28,270 nt of DNA from DATLGB01 sp035540675. GTDB lineage: Bacteria; Actinomycetota; Thermoleophilia; Solirubrobacterales; Solirubrobacteraceae. Location: contig DATLGB010000009.1 in NCBI GenBank assembly GCA_035540675.1, forward strand, positions 1 through 28,270, given 5' to 3'. Made by a program: the position numbers and the translations under genes. Under the pieces are notes generated by a model. That model made no database searches. It had not been told where the DNA came from and saw only the letters and a program-made list of their open reading frames with translations. Positions 20,301 to 27,598 of this stretch are shown here, piece by piece; within the stretch, counting starts at the first letter, position 1; each line of letters opens with the position of its first letter.

Positions 20301-21284
20301 TCAGGGCGCGGCGACCTCGGCGACGAGCCGCACCGCCGCCGTGTCCTCGCTGAGGCCGCCGCCTCCGCCGCCACGGCTTTCGAGCTCGAGGTCGGCGAGC
20401 AGCTCGAGCGTGCGCCGGAACACGTCCGGATCACGCCGGCGGACGTCGGCGATCAGCCGGTCGGCGGCGAACGGCGGCATCCGCAGGCGGCCCTTCACCT
20501 GAGCCGGCGACTCGCCGGCCGCGAGCGCGACCGCGATCTCGTGGGCGTCGCGGATGCGGCGCACGATCTGGAACATCAGGCCGGACACCCGCTCGCCCTG
20601 CCCGCGCAGCTCGACCAGCGCGCGCATCGCGGCCTGGCGGTCGCCCGCGGCGACCGCGTCCGCCAGCGTCCACGCCTTGCGCTCGGACGAGCCCGCGCAC
20701 AGCTCGTCGATCTCCTCGGCCGACGGCGAGGCCCCCGGCCCCAGCTCGAGCGCGATCTTCTCGAGCTCGCGGACGAGCCGCTGCTGGCGCTCCCCCACGC
20801 GGGCGATCAGGGCGCGCGCGGCGGGCACGTCGAGCCGCAGCCCCAGCTCGCCGGCCCGCTCGCCCACCCAGCGCGGGAGCTCGCGCGGCTTGACGGCGCT
20901 CTCGACGGCGATGACGCCGCCCGCGGCCTGCACCGCCTTCACGAGCGCCGGCGGCGTTTTGGCGCGGCCCTCCTCACGGGCGAAGAACGCGACCGTGAGC
21001 GTCTCGCCGTCGACGCCCTTCAGCGCCGCCGCCACGGGCTCGGCCTCGGCGTCCTTCCAGCGCTCGACCCCGTCGGCGATGACGAAGCGGCGGCCCATGG
21101 CGAAGGTCATCGCCGTCAGCGCGCCGGCGACCGCTTCGGGCGTGCAGGCGTCGCCCTCGAACACCTCGACGCCGCTGGACCCGCTCACCGACTCCGCCAG
21201 CGCCCGCAGGCGCGAGCGGCGTTCGGCGATCCGTCCGTGGTCGTCGCCATGGATCAGGTAAGCCGGCTTGAAGGCGGGCGGCAC
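20301..21284 (-). CDS. holA: DNA polymerase III delta subunit
   Basis: A 327-residue clamp-loader subunit that opens the beta clamp. The N-terminal AAA+-like domain starts KPAYLIHGDDHGRIAERRSR; a glycine-poor P-loop remnant is normal for delta. VIADGVERWKDAE and VAFFAREEGRAKTP follow. The C-terminal collar is recognisable by RLVRELEKIALELG, ERKAWTLADAVAAGDRQAAM and LMFQIVRRIRDAHEIA, the standard HolA signature. The GTG start at 21284 has a TAGCCT box (complement of 21294-21299) 9 nt upstream, in the 33-nt gap after comEC, so it can be expressed apart from the com genes. Confidence 0.93.
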   Translation of the reverse strand: MPPAFKPAYLIHGDDHGRIAERRSRLRALAESVSGSSGVEVFEGDACTPEAVAGALTAMTFAMGRRFVIADGVERWKDAEAEPVAAALKGVDGETLTVAFFAREEGRAKTPPALVKAVQAAGGVIAVESAVKPRELPRWVGERAGELGLRLDVPAARALIARVGERQQRLVRELEKIALELGPGASPSAEEIDELCAGSSERKAWTLADAVAAGDRQAAMRALVELRGQGERVSGLMFQIVRRIRDAHEIAVALAAGESPAQVKGRLRMPPFAADRLIADVRRRDPDVFRRTLELLADLELESRGGGGGGLSEDTAAVRLVAEVAAP

Positions 21285-21293
21285 GGGCGGCTG

Positions 21294-21299
21294 AGGCTA
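21294..21299 (-). promoter_or_regulatory. -10-like box of holA
   Basis: TAGCCT on the minus strand, 9 nt before the GTG at 21284, in the 33-nt comEC-holA gap. It predicts a leaderless transcript. No clear -35. Confidence 0.4.
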
Positions 21300-21317
21300 G
21301 CGCCGGCACCGGTCGCG

Positions 21318-23672
21318 TCAGCGGCCCGGGCCCAGGCGCTCCACCGCCAGCGCGTCGCCGCGCGCGCGCAGCCGGACCGTGCCGTCGCGGTCGGTGCGGA
21401 ACACGTGCGGCACCGCCGCGCGCAGCCCGGCGAGCGTGGACGGCGCGGGATGGCCGTAGTCGTTGCCGCGGCCGACTTCGATCGCGGCCACGCGCGGCCG
21501 CAGCCGCGCCAGCGCCGCCGGCAGCCCGGCGTCGGCGCTGCCGTGGTGGGCGACCTTGAGCGCGTCGACGGCCGGCACCGGCAGCGGGCCGGTGACCTCG
21601 CTCTCGGCGTCGGCGGTCAGCAACAGGTCGAACGCGCCGCGGCGGACGTGCGCGACCAGCGCGCGGTCGTTGGGATCGCCCTCCGGCGGCGCGGCCGCCA
21701 GCGCGCGCGGCGGCCAGATCATCCGCACCGTCAGCCCGCCGAGCCGCAGCGCGTCGCCGGCCGCCGCCGGCACGACGCGCGCGCCGGCCGCCGCGGCCGC
21801 CGCCGGCAGCGCCCGCTGCACCGGCGTCGGCCAGCCCGCGCCGCCGTCGACGACCAGGCGCGGCCGCAGCTCGCGCAGGACGGCGAGCGCCGCCCCCTCG
21901 TGGTCGAGCTGCGCGTGCGTGATCACCAGCACGTCGAGCCGCTTCACGCCGGCCTGGCGAACGCGCCGGACCACGCCGCCCTCCGGCGGCCCCGTGTCGA
22001 ACAGCAGCGCCGCGCCGCCGCTCTGCACGAGCGTCGCATCGCCCTGCCCCACGTCGAGAAACGACACCACGACCTCGTCCGGGTGCGGCGGCGGCGGCGG
22101 ACCGCTGCCGGCGGCCGCCAGCGCGGCGCCCCCGGCCAGCACCGCCGCGGCGGCGATCGCGGCGGGCCCGGGCGCCCGCCGCTCCCGCGCGGGCGCGCGC
22201 CGCGCCCGCACCCGCCACAGCGCGCGCCCCGCCAGCAGGAACGCCGCGAGCGCCGCGTAGCCCGCCGCCGCCCCGGCCGCGCCGGACAGGGCGACGGGCA
22301 CGGTCGCGCCGGGCACGCCCGCGGCGACCACGGCGACGCCCTCGACGTAGCCCAGCAGCGGCGCGTTGAGCGCGTTCAGCGGCGCCGCGAGCGCCGGCGT
22401 CGCCTGCGCCACCGCGGCGGCGACCGTCCCGAGCCACATCACCGGCGCGACCGCGGGCGCCGCCGCCACGTTGGCCGGCAGCGAGGCCAGCGACAGGTAC
22501 TCGAAGTGGGCGGCCATCAGCGGCGCCGTCGCCACCGTCGCCGCGATCGTCATGGCGGCGACCTCCGCCAGCGGCCGCGGCACGCGCCGCCGCTCCAGCG
22601 CCTGGCGCAGCGCCGGCGCCAGCGCCAGCAGCCCCGCCACGGCCGCGAACGACAGCTGCCAGCCCGGCTCGCCCGCCGCGTACGGGTTGAGCGCGAGCGT
22701 CACCGCCGCCGCCAGCCCCAGCGCGTACCAGCGCGAGGCCGGGCGGCCCGCCAGCGCCGCCACCAGCCCGGCCGCCCCCATCACCCCCGCGCGCTGGATC
22801 GACGGGCCGGCACCCGTCAGCGGCACGTACAGCGCGACCAGGGCGAGCGCAGCGACGAGCCGCGCCCGCAGCGACGCGCCCACCAGCGCGCCCGCGGCCA
22901 GCACCAGCGTCGCCAGCAGCATCACGTTCGTGCCCGACACCGCCAGCAGGTGCGCGAGCCCCGACGCCTGGAAGGCCTCGCGCACCTGCTGCTCGATGCC
23001 GTCGTCGCGGCCGAGGACCATCCCGGCCAGCAGCGCCGCCCGCGGCGGCGGCAGCCCGCGCTCGAGACCCCGCTCGGCACGCCGGCGAACGGCGTCGACG
23101 GCTCCCGCCGGGCCGCCGCGGACGCGGCCGGTCGCCTCGAGGCGCCACGCCACGAGCGCGGCCGCCGCGCCCCGGCGCCGCTGCAGCGCGTCGAAGCGCC
23201 CGAGCGGCGCGAGCCGCCCGCTCGCCCGCACGACCGCGCCGACGCCGGCGGCCGCCGCCACGCCCGCGGCCGGGCGCAGGCGCAGCAGCAGCACCTCGCC
23301 GCGCGCCGGTCCCGCCGCCAGCCGTGCCCGCGCCACCAGCTCGCCAGACGCGCGGCGGCGGAGCGGCTCGAGCGGCACCAGCTCGGCGGTCAGCGCCGCG
23401 CCCAGCGGCGCGGGCAGCGTCACGCGGTCGACCGCCTCGCGGCGCGCGGTCCCCGCGGCCGCGCCGGCCACGACGGCCGCCGCCGCCAGCAGCGCCAGGC
23501 CGGCCCGCCCCGCCGCGAGCGCCGCCAGCGCCGCGACCGCCGGCAGCGCCCCCGGCGCCCAGCCGCCGCACAGCAGCCCCGCGACGAGCGCGAACAGCGC
23601 GAGGTGGCGCGGGTGGTCGGCGATCAGCGCCCGCCAGCGTGCCGCCGCCGCTGCGGGCGCGGCGACCGTCAC
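21318..23672 (-). CDS. comEC: ComEC/Rec2-family DNA internalisation channel
   Basis: A 784-residue polytopic membrane protein that passes single-stranded DNA into the cell during transformation. The N-terminal soluble part is about 60-200. The competence domain has GLAHLLAVSGTNVMLLATL (normally SGLHH.LAISGLHV), GPSIQRAGVMGA and GWQLSFAAVAGLLALAP. The C-terminal metallo-beta-lactamase-like domain begins at FLDVGQGDATLV (538), with THAQLDHEG (585-593) and LKVAHHGS (705-712). The metal motif is degenerate compared with HxHxDH (the first His pair is T-H-A-Q), so nuclease activity is doubtful. The GTG overlaps the comEA stop (GTGA). The protein is extremely Ala-rich; genome drift toward GC explains this. 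Confidence 0.93.
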   Translation of the reverse strand: MTVAAPAAAAARWRALIADHPRHLALFALVAGLLCGGWAPGALPAVAALAALAAGRAGLALLAAAAVVAGAAAGTARREAVDRVTLPAPLGAALTAELVPLEPLRRRASGELVARARLAAGPARGEVLLLRLRPAAGVAAAAGVGAVVRASGRLAPLGRFDALQRRRGAAAALVAWRLEATGRVRGGPAGAVDAVRRRAERGLERGLPPPRAALLAGMVLGRDDGIEQQVREAFQASGLAHLLAVSGTNVMLLATLVLAAGALVGASLRARLVAALALVALYVPLTGAGPSIQRAGVMGAAGLVAALAGRPASRWYALGLAAAVTLALNPYAAGEPGWQLSFAAVAGLLALAPALRQALERRRVPRPLAEVAAMTIAATVATAPLMAAHFEYLSLASLPANVAAAPAVAPVMWLGTVAAAVAQATPALAAPLNALNAPLLGYVEGVAVVAAGVPGATVPVALSGAAGAAAGYAALAAFLLAGRALWRVRARRAPARERRAPGPAAIAAAAVLAGGAALAAAGSGPPPPPHPDEVVVSFLDVGQGDATLVQSGGAALLFDTGPPEGGVVRRVRQAGVKRLDVLVITHAQLDHEGAALAVLRELRPRLVVDGGAGWPTPVQRALPAAAAAAGARVVPAAAGDALRLGGLTVRMIWPPRALAAAPPEGDPNDRALVAHVRRGAFDLLLTADAESEVTGPLPVPAVDALKVAHHGSADAGLPAALARLRPRVAAIEVGRGNDYGHPAPSTLAGLRAAVPHVFRTDRDGTVRLRARGDALAVERLGPGR

Positions 23673-24271
23673 ACCCGCACCTGCTCGCGCAGCGACGCCA
23701 GCCGCCGCTCGCCGATCCCCGGGATCTGCCCGAGCTCCTCCACGTCGGAGAACCCGCCGTGCTCGGCGCGGTACTCGAGGATCTTGCGCGCGGTCGTCGG
23801 GCCGATGCCGTCGAGCTGGTCGAGCTGCTCCGCGGTGGCGGTGTTGAGATCGAGCGGCACCGCAGGCGCGCCGGGAACGCCGGGGACGCCCGCCACGCCC
23901 GCAGCGCCCGCCGCCGCCGCGGCGCCCGGCAGACGCCGGGGGACGACAACCTGCCGCCCGTCCTCGAGCCGCGCGGCCAGGTTGAGCTGGGTGAGCTCGG
24001 CGCGCCGGGTCGCGCCGCCCGCGCGGCGGACGGCGTCGTCGACGCGCGCGCCGGCGCGCAGCCGGTAGACGCCCGGCCGCCGGACCGCGCCGGCCACGTG
24101 CACCAGCACCGCCCCGCCCGCATCCGCCCGCTCGAGCCGGACCGGCGCCGGCGCCACGGCCGGCGCCGGCGGGCCGCCCGCGCCGCGTCCCGCCTGGCGC
24201 AGCGCGAGCACCACCAGCGCCACCGCCACGAGGGCATACGCCAGAAGGTGGCTGCGCGGCAGGTCGGTCAT
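23669..24271 (-). CDS. comEA: ComEA-like DNA-binding competence protein
   Basis: A 200-residue membrane-anchored DNA receptor. TM anchor at 8-25; a SLBB domain (55-111) with VHVAGAVRRPGVYRL; an Ala/Gly/Val-Pro linker at 116-139; then a helix-hairpin-helix pair at 140-200, with LDLNTATAEQLDQLDGIGPT and IPGIGERRL giving the two GIG hairpins that bind the DNA backbone. Order and length are typical. The ATG at 24271 has TAGCGT (complement of 24281-24286) 9 nt upstream. It forms an operon with comEC. Pilus genes are not in the window, so competence is only suggested. Confidence 0.94.
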   Translation of the reverse strand: MTDLPRSHLLAYALVAVALVVLALRQAGRGAGGPPAPAVAPAPVRLERADAGGAVLVHVAGAVRRPGVYRLRAGARVDDAVRRAGGATRRAELTQLNLAARLEDGRQVVVPRRLPGAAAAAGAAGVAGVPGVPGAPAVPLDLNTATAEQLDQLDGIGPTTARKILEYRAEHGGFSDVEELGQIPGIGERRLASLREQVRV

Positions 24272-24280
24272 CGGAGCGCG

Positions 24281-24286
24281 ACGCTA
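24281..24286 (-). promoter_or_regulatory. -10-like box of comEA-comEC
   Basis: TAGCGT on the minus strand, 9 nt before the comEA ATG at 24271. Weak match by itself; supported by the same spacing at other units. Confidence 0.35.
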
Positions 24287-24379
24287 CGGCGGCGCCCGTG
24301 ACGGATCCATACGCGTTCGTGCCGGCTTCGTGCCGGTCACGCGACGACTTCCGCGCGCGCTCCCACGGCCCGGGGCGTC

Positions 24380-24414
24380 GGCGCCTTCTTCGGCATGTAG
24401 CCGAAGAAGGCGCC
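24380..24414. repeat. 15-bp perfect stem-loop, TTCNTCGGC/GCCGANNAA skeleton, copy 2
   Basis: GGCGCCTTCTTCGGC (24380-24394), loop ATGTA, GCCGAAGAAGGCGCC (24400-24414). This is the longest perfect stem in the window. The inner nine pairs share the skeleton of the hairpin at 1060-1082. It could terminate leuS-LOG transcription about 190 nt past the LOG stop; no U-tract follows. Confidence 0.65.
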
Positions 24415-24423
24415 ATCACGCCG

Positions 24424-24447
24424 GGCGCCGGCGTCCGCGCCGGCGCC
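24424..24447. repeat. 10-bp perfect stem-loop
   Basis: GGCGCCGGCG (24424-24433), loop TCCG, CGCCGGCGCC (24438-24447). It lies between the 15-bp stem-loop and repeat copy 2. Role unknown. Confidence 0.5.
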
Positions 24448-24460
24448 GGCCCGCGGCCAA

Positions 24461-24562
24461 CGCCCACGGCGCCGCCGTGCGGCGGCGGCAGCCCCCGGCA
24501 CCTCCCCACCGTGCGCGAAGCGCGTGGCGGGGGCGGCCGTCCTGCCGCACGGCGAGCGCAAC
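24461..24562 (+). repeat. Dispersed ~100-bp intergenic repeat, copy 2
   Basis: Same orientation and nearly the same sequence as 932-1030, with scattered substitutions and small indels. The central inverted repeat is less perfect than in copy 1 (GCCCCCGGCAC against GTGGCGGGGGC). It lies 39 nt past the stop of the minus-strand LOG-like gene, matching copy 1's place past a minus-strand stop. Confidence 0.75.
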
Positions 24563-24582
24563 GAGCGCAACGGCGAGCGCAA
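24553..24582 (+). repeat. Three short direct repeats CGAGCGCAA
   Basis: CGAGCGCAA at 24553-24561, 24562-24570 and 24574-24582. Located between repeat copy 2 and the LOG stop; absent from the corresponding flank of copy 1. Confidence 0.55.
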
Positions 24583-24600
24583 CCGGCGCCCGCTACCGCG

Positions 24601-25083
24601 CTACACCCGAGCCGCCCCGAGCGCCGCCCGCACGGCCTCGCCCGCCGAGCCGGCGCCCACGATCCCCGCGACCGGCGCGCCCGCCCGCGCGAGCTCCCAC
24701 GTCCCGACGCCGATCACCGGCGTCCCGCGCTTCATCGCGAGCGCGATCTCGCTCAGGGTGCCCCACGCGCCGCCGATGGCGATCACCGCGTCGGCGGCGC
24801 GGACGACGAGCAGGTTGCGGCCCTCCCCCAGGCCGGTCGGGATCGCGTGCTGCACCCAGCCGTTGGCCTCGTCGCGGTCGTCGCCCGGCAGGAACCCGAC
24901 GGTCGTGCCGAGCTTCGAGCGCGCCCCGCGGCAGGCCGCCTCCATGACGCCCCCGAGCCCGCCGCAGACCAGCACGGCGCCGGCCTCGGCGATGCCGGCG
25001 CCGACGTCCTCGGCGATTGCCAGCTCGGCGTCACTCGCGTCACCCGGGCCGCAGACGGCGATCCAGGGCGGTCGCGGCGTCAT
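24601..25083 (-). CDS. LOG/TIGR00725-like nucleotide-binding protein
   Basis: A 160-residue Rossmann-like protein. VCGGLGGVMEAACRGAR (39-55) and IAIGGAWGTLSEIALAMKRG (101-120) are the paired glycine motifs of the LOG/DprA-like family, in the short TIGR00725 branch. In true LOG phosphoribohydrolases the second motif is PGGxGTxxE with a catalytic Glu and an Arg in the first; here it is GGAWGTLSE, with Glu112 kept. Substrate is unknown, probably a nucleotide. It starts 3 nt after the leuS stop, so it is the second gene of that operon, and ends before repeat copy 2. Confidence 0.82.
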   Translation of the reverse strand: MTPRPPWIAVCGPGDASDAELAIAEDVGAGIAEAGAVLVCGGLGGVMEAACRGARSKLGTTVGFLPGDDRDEANGWVQHAIPTGLGEGRNLLVVRAADAVIAIGGAWGTLSEIALAMKRGTPVIGVGTWELARAGAPVAGIVGAGSAGEAVRAALGAARV

Positions 25084-25086
25084 GGC

Positions 25087-27537
25087 CTAGCGGACGACGA
25101 AGTTGACGAGCTTGTCCGGCACGGCGATCACCTTCACGACGTCCCGGCCGTCGAGGTGGGCCTGCACGTTGGGTCGCCGTCGGCCCGCCGCCTCGAGCTC
25201 GTCGCGCGCCGTCCCCGGCGCCGCGTCGAAGCGATCGCGGACCTTGCCGTTGACCTGCACGACGATCTCCACGAGGTCGCGCTCGAGGAAGCGCGGGTCG
25301 GCGTCCGGCCACGGCTGCTCCCACACGCGGTCGCCGGTCAGCCGGTCGTACACGTCGGCCCCGCAGTGCGGCGCGAACGGGAAGATCAGCGAGGCCGCGG
25401 TCGCCGCCGCGAAGTGCAGCGCGTCGTGGGACGCGCCCTCGCGGCGCTTGTAGCACTCGTTGACGAGCTCCATCACGGCCGCGATCGCCGTGTTGAAGGC
25501 GAAGCGGCCGGCGATGTCGCTCGTCACCTTCTCGATCGCCCAGTGCGCCTTGCGCATCAGGGCGAGGTCGTCGCCGTCGGGCTCGCCCGGCACCCCGGGC
25601 GCGCGGCGGCCGGCCTCGGCGACCTCGGCGCCCAGGCGCCACAGCCGGCTCAGGAAGCGGTGGACGCCCTCGATGTCGTCGTCGCGCCAGTCGGCGTCCT
25701 GGTCGGGCGGCCCGATGAACAGCGTGTAGCAGCGCGCCGTGTCGACGCCGTAGCGATCGACGTAGGTCGAGGGCGAGATCGTGTTGCCCTTCGACTTGGA
25801 CATCTTCGCGCCGTCGCGCGTGATCATGCCCTGGGTGAACAGGCGCGCGAACGGCTCCTGGACGTCGAGCAGCCCCATGTCGGTGAGCGCCTTCATGAAG
25901 AAGCGCGCGTACAGCAGGTGCAGGATCGCGTGCTCGACGCCGCCGATGTACTGGTCGACCGGCATCCAGTCGCCGGCGACCTGCGGGTCCCAGGCGGCGG
26001 CGTCGTTGAGCGCGTCCGTGTAGCGCACGAAGTACCAGGACGAGTCGACGAAGGTGTCCATCGTGTCGGTCTCGCGGCGGGCGTCGCCGCCGCACTGCGG
26101 GCAGCTCGTGCGCACCCAGTCCTGCGCGGCGTCCAGCGGCGACTTGCCCTGCGGCGCGTAGTCGTCGACGTCGGGCAGCTCGACCGGGAGCTGGTCGTCG
26201 CCGACCGGGACGATCCCGCACTGCGGGCAGTGCACGATCGGGATCGGGCAGCCCCAGTAGCGCTGGCGAGAGAGCAGCCAGTCGCGCAGGCGGTAGTTGA
26301 TCGAGCGGTGGCCCTTGCCCTGGCGGTCGAGCCAGTCGACGATCGCCTCGAGCGCGTCGCGGTTGTGGCGGCCGTCGAACTCCGGCGCGCTGTCGACCAG
26401 CGGCCCGTCGCCCGTGTAGGGCAGCTCGTCGCCGCCCTCGACCACGCGCCGGATCGGCAGGCCGAACAGCTGCGCGAACGCGTGGTCGCGCTCGTCGTGG
26501 CCCGGGACGGCCATGATCGCGCCCGTCCCGTACTCCATCAGCACGTAGTCGGCGACGAACATCGGGATCCGCTCGCCGTTGACCGGGTTGATCACGGTGC
26601 GCCCGAGCGGCACGCCGGTCTTCGCGCGCTCGGCGTCCGAGCGCTCCTCGTGGCTCTCCCGTGCGGCGTGGTTGACGTACTCGTGCACCGCCTGCTCGTG
26701 CTCGGTGCCCGCGGCCAGGCGGAAGACGTCCGGGTGCTCGGGCGCCATCACGAAGAAGGTGGCGCCGAACAGCGTGTCCGGGCGCGTCGTGAACACCGGG
26801 TAGTCGATCCCGAGCTCGGGGCAGTGGAACGTGACCTCGGCGCCGTACGAGCGGCCGATCCAGTTGCGCTGCATCGTCTTGACGTGCTCGGGCCAGTCGA
26901 TCGTGTCGAGGTCGTCGAGCAGCCGGTCGGCGTAGTCGGTGATGCGGAAGAACCACTGCTCGAGCTGGCGGATCTCGACGGCCGTCCCGCAGCGCTCGCA
27001 GCGGCCGTCGACGACCTGCTCGTTGGCCAGGACGGTCGCGTCCTTCGGGCACCAGTTGACGGCCGCCTCGTTGCGGTAGGCGAGGCCGCGCTCGAACAGG
27101 CGCAGGAAGATCCACTGCGTCCAGCGGTAGTAGCGCGGCTCGTGGGTCCCGAACTCGCGCGACCAGTCGATCGAGATGCCCCAGCGCCGGAACTGGCGCT
27201 GGAACGACGCGATCGACTCCGCCGTCGAGTCGCGCGGGTGGACGCCGGTCTTGATCGCGTGGTTCTCGGCCGGCAGGCCGAACGCGTCGTAGCCCATCGG
27301 ATGCAGCACCCGGCACCCCGTGCGGCGGTGGAAGTGCGCCACCGCGTCGCCGATCGCGTAGTTCTTGAGGTGCCCCATGTGCGGCTCGCCGCTCGGGTAC
27401 GGCAGCATCTCGAGCACGTACGACTTGGGCGACGTGTCGCTCGGGTCGTTGCGCACCTCCCACGTCCGCTCGCGCTCCCACACCTCCTGCCAGCGCGGCT
27501 CGATGGCGTGTGGGTCGTAGCGGTGGTCGCTGCTCAT
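25087..27537 (-). CDS. leuS: Leucyl-tRNA synthetase
   Basis: An 816-residue class I synthetase charging tRNA-Leu. The HIGH motif is HMGH (53-56, within LPYPSGEPHMGHLKNY). The KMSKS motif is present at 578-582. The editing domain carries TTRPDTLFGATFF (250-262) and the GTGAIMAVPGHDERD block (337-351). Zinc-type Cys pairs appear at 180/183, 437/440 and 479/482. Length is typical of bacterial LeuRS. The ATG at 27537 has a TATCTT box (complement of 27548-27553) 10 nt upstream, so a leaderless message is predicted. No T-box is visible upstream. It is followed on the same strand by the LOG-like gene. Confidence 0.98.
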   Translation of the reverse strand: MSSDHRYDPHAIEPRWQEVWERERTWEVRNDPSDTSPKSYVLEMLPYPSGEPHMGHLKNYAIGDAVAHFHRRTGCRVLHPMGYDAFGLPAENHAIKTGVHPRDSTAESIASFQRQFRRWGISIDWSREFGTHEPRYYRWTQWIFLRLFERGLAYRNEAAVNWCPKDATVLANEQVVDGRCERCGTAVEIRQLEQWFFRITDYADRLLDDLDTIDWPEHVKTMQRNWIGRSYGAEVTFHCPELGIDYPVFTTRPDTLFGATFFVMAPEHPDVFRLAAGTEHEQAVHEYVNHAARESHEERSDAERAKTGVPLGRTVINPVNGERIPMFVADYVLMEYGTGAIMAVPGHDERDHAFAQLFGLPIRRVVEGGDELPYTGDGPLVDSAPEFDGRHNRDALEAIVDWLDRQGKGHRSINYRLRDWLLSRQRYWGCPIPIVHCPQCGIVPVGDDQLPVELPDVDDYAPQGKSPLDAAQDWVRTSCPQCGGDARRETDTMDTFVDSSWYFVRYTDALNDAAAWDPQVAGDWMPVDQYIGGVEHAILHLLYARFFMKALTDMGLLDVQEPFARLFTQGMITRDGAKMSKSKGNTISPSTYVDRYGVDTARCYTLFIGPPDQDADWRDDDIEGVHRFLSRLWRLGAEVAEAGRRAPGVPGEPDGDDLALMRKAHWAIEKVTSDIAGRFAFNTAIAAVMELVNECYKRREGASHDALHFAAATAASLIFPFAPHCGADVYDRLTGDRVWEQPWPDADPRFLERDLVEIVVQVNGKVRDRFDAAPGTARDELEAAGRRRPNVQAHLDGRDVVKVIAVPDKLVNFVVR

Positions 27538-27547
27538 CGGACGCCGC

Positions 27548-27553
27548 AAGATA
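27548..27553 (-). promoter_or_regulatory. -10 box of leuS
   Basis: TATCTT on the minus strand, 10 nt before the leuS ATG. It is separate from the plus-strand box at 27586-27591, so this divergent pair does not share its promoter core. Confidence 0.45.
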
Positions 27554-27585
27554 GCCCGTGGCCGCCGCGCCGCCGCGCGCGCACG

Positions 27586-27591
27586 TAGATT
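27586..27591 (+). promoter_or_regulatory. -10 box of the DivIVA-like gene
   Basis: TAGATT, 7 nt before the ATG at 27599. Spacing is identical to the CHAP, MDR-reductase and ArsA genes, and predicts a leaderless transcript. Confidence 0.45.
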
Positions 27592-27598
27592 GGTGCCC

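Larger units (their letters stand above)
24272..24600. other. Gene-free 329-bp stretch with hairpins and repeat copy 2
   Basis: Lies downstream of the leuS-LOG unit and upstream of comEA, all on the minus strand. From left to right it holds the comEA -10-like box (24281-24286), a 15-bp perfect stem-loop (24380-24414), a 10-bp stem (24424-24447), the second copy of the ~100-bp repeat (24461-24562), and three copies of CGAGCGCAA (24553-24582). Low-complexity open frames through it are translations of the repeats. Confidence 0.7.

Noticed and set aside
20541..24068. 1175-codon plus-strand open frame opposite holA/comEC/comEA
   Set aside because: A shadow of high G+C coding on the other strand: Arg/His/Gln-rich, no domain, and fully antisense to three genes with clear families.
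24298..27588. 1096-codon plus-strand open frame opposite leuS
   Set aside because: Low-complexity Val/Arg/Asp/His composition antisense to an unmistakable leucyl-tRNA synthetase.
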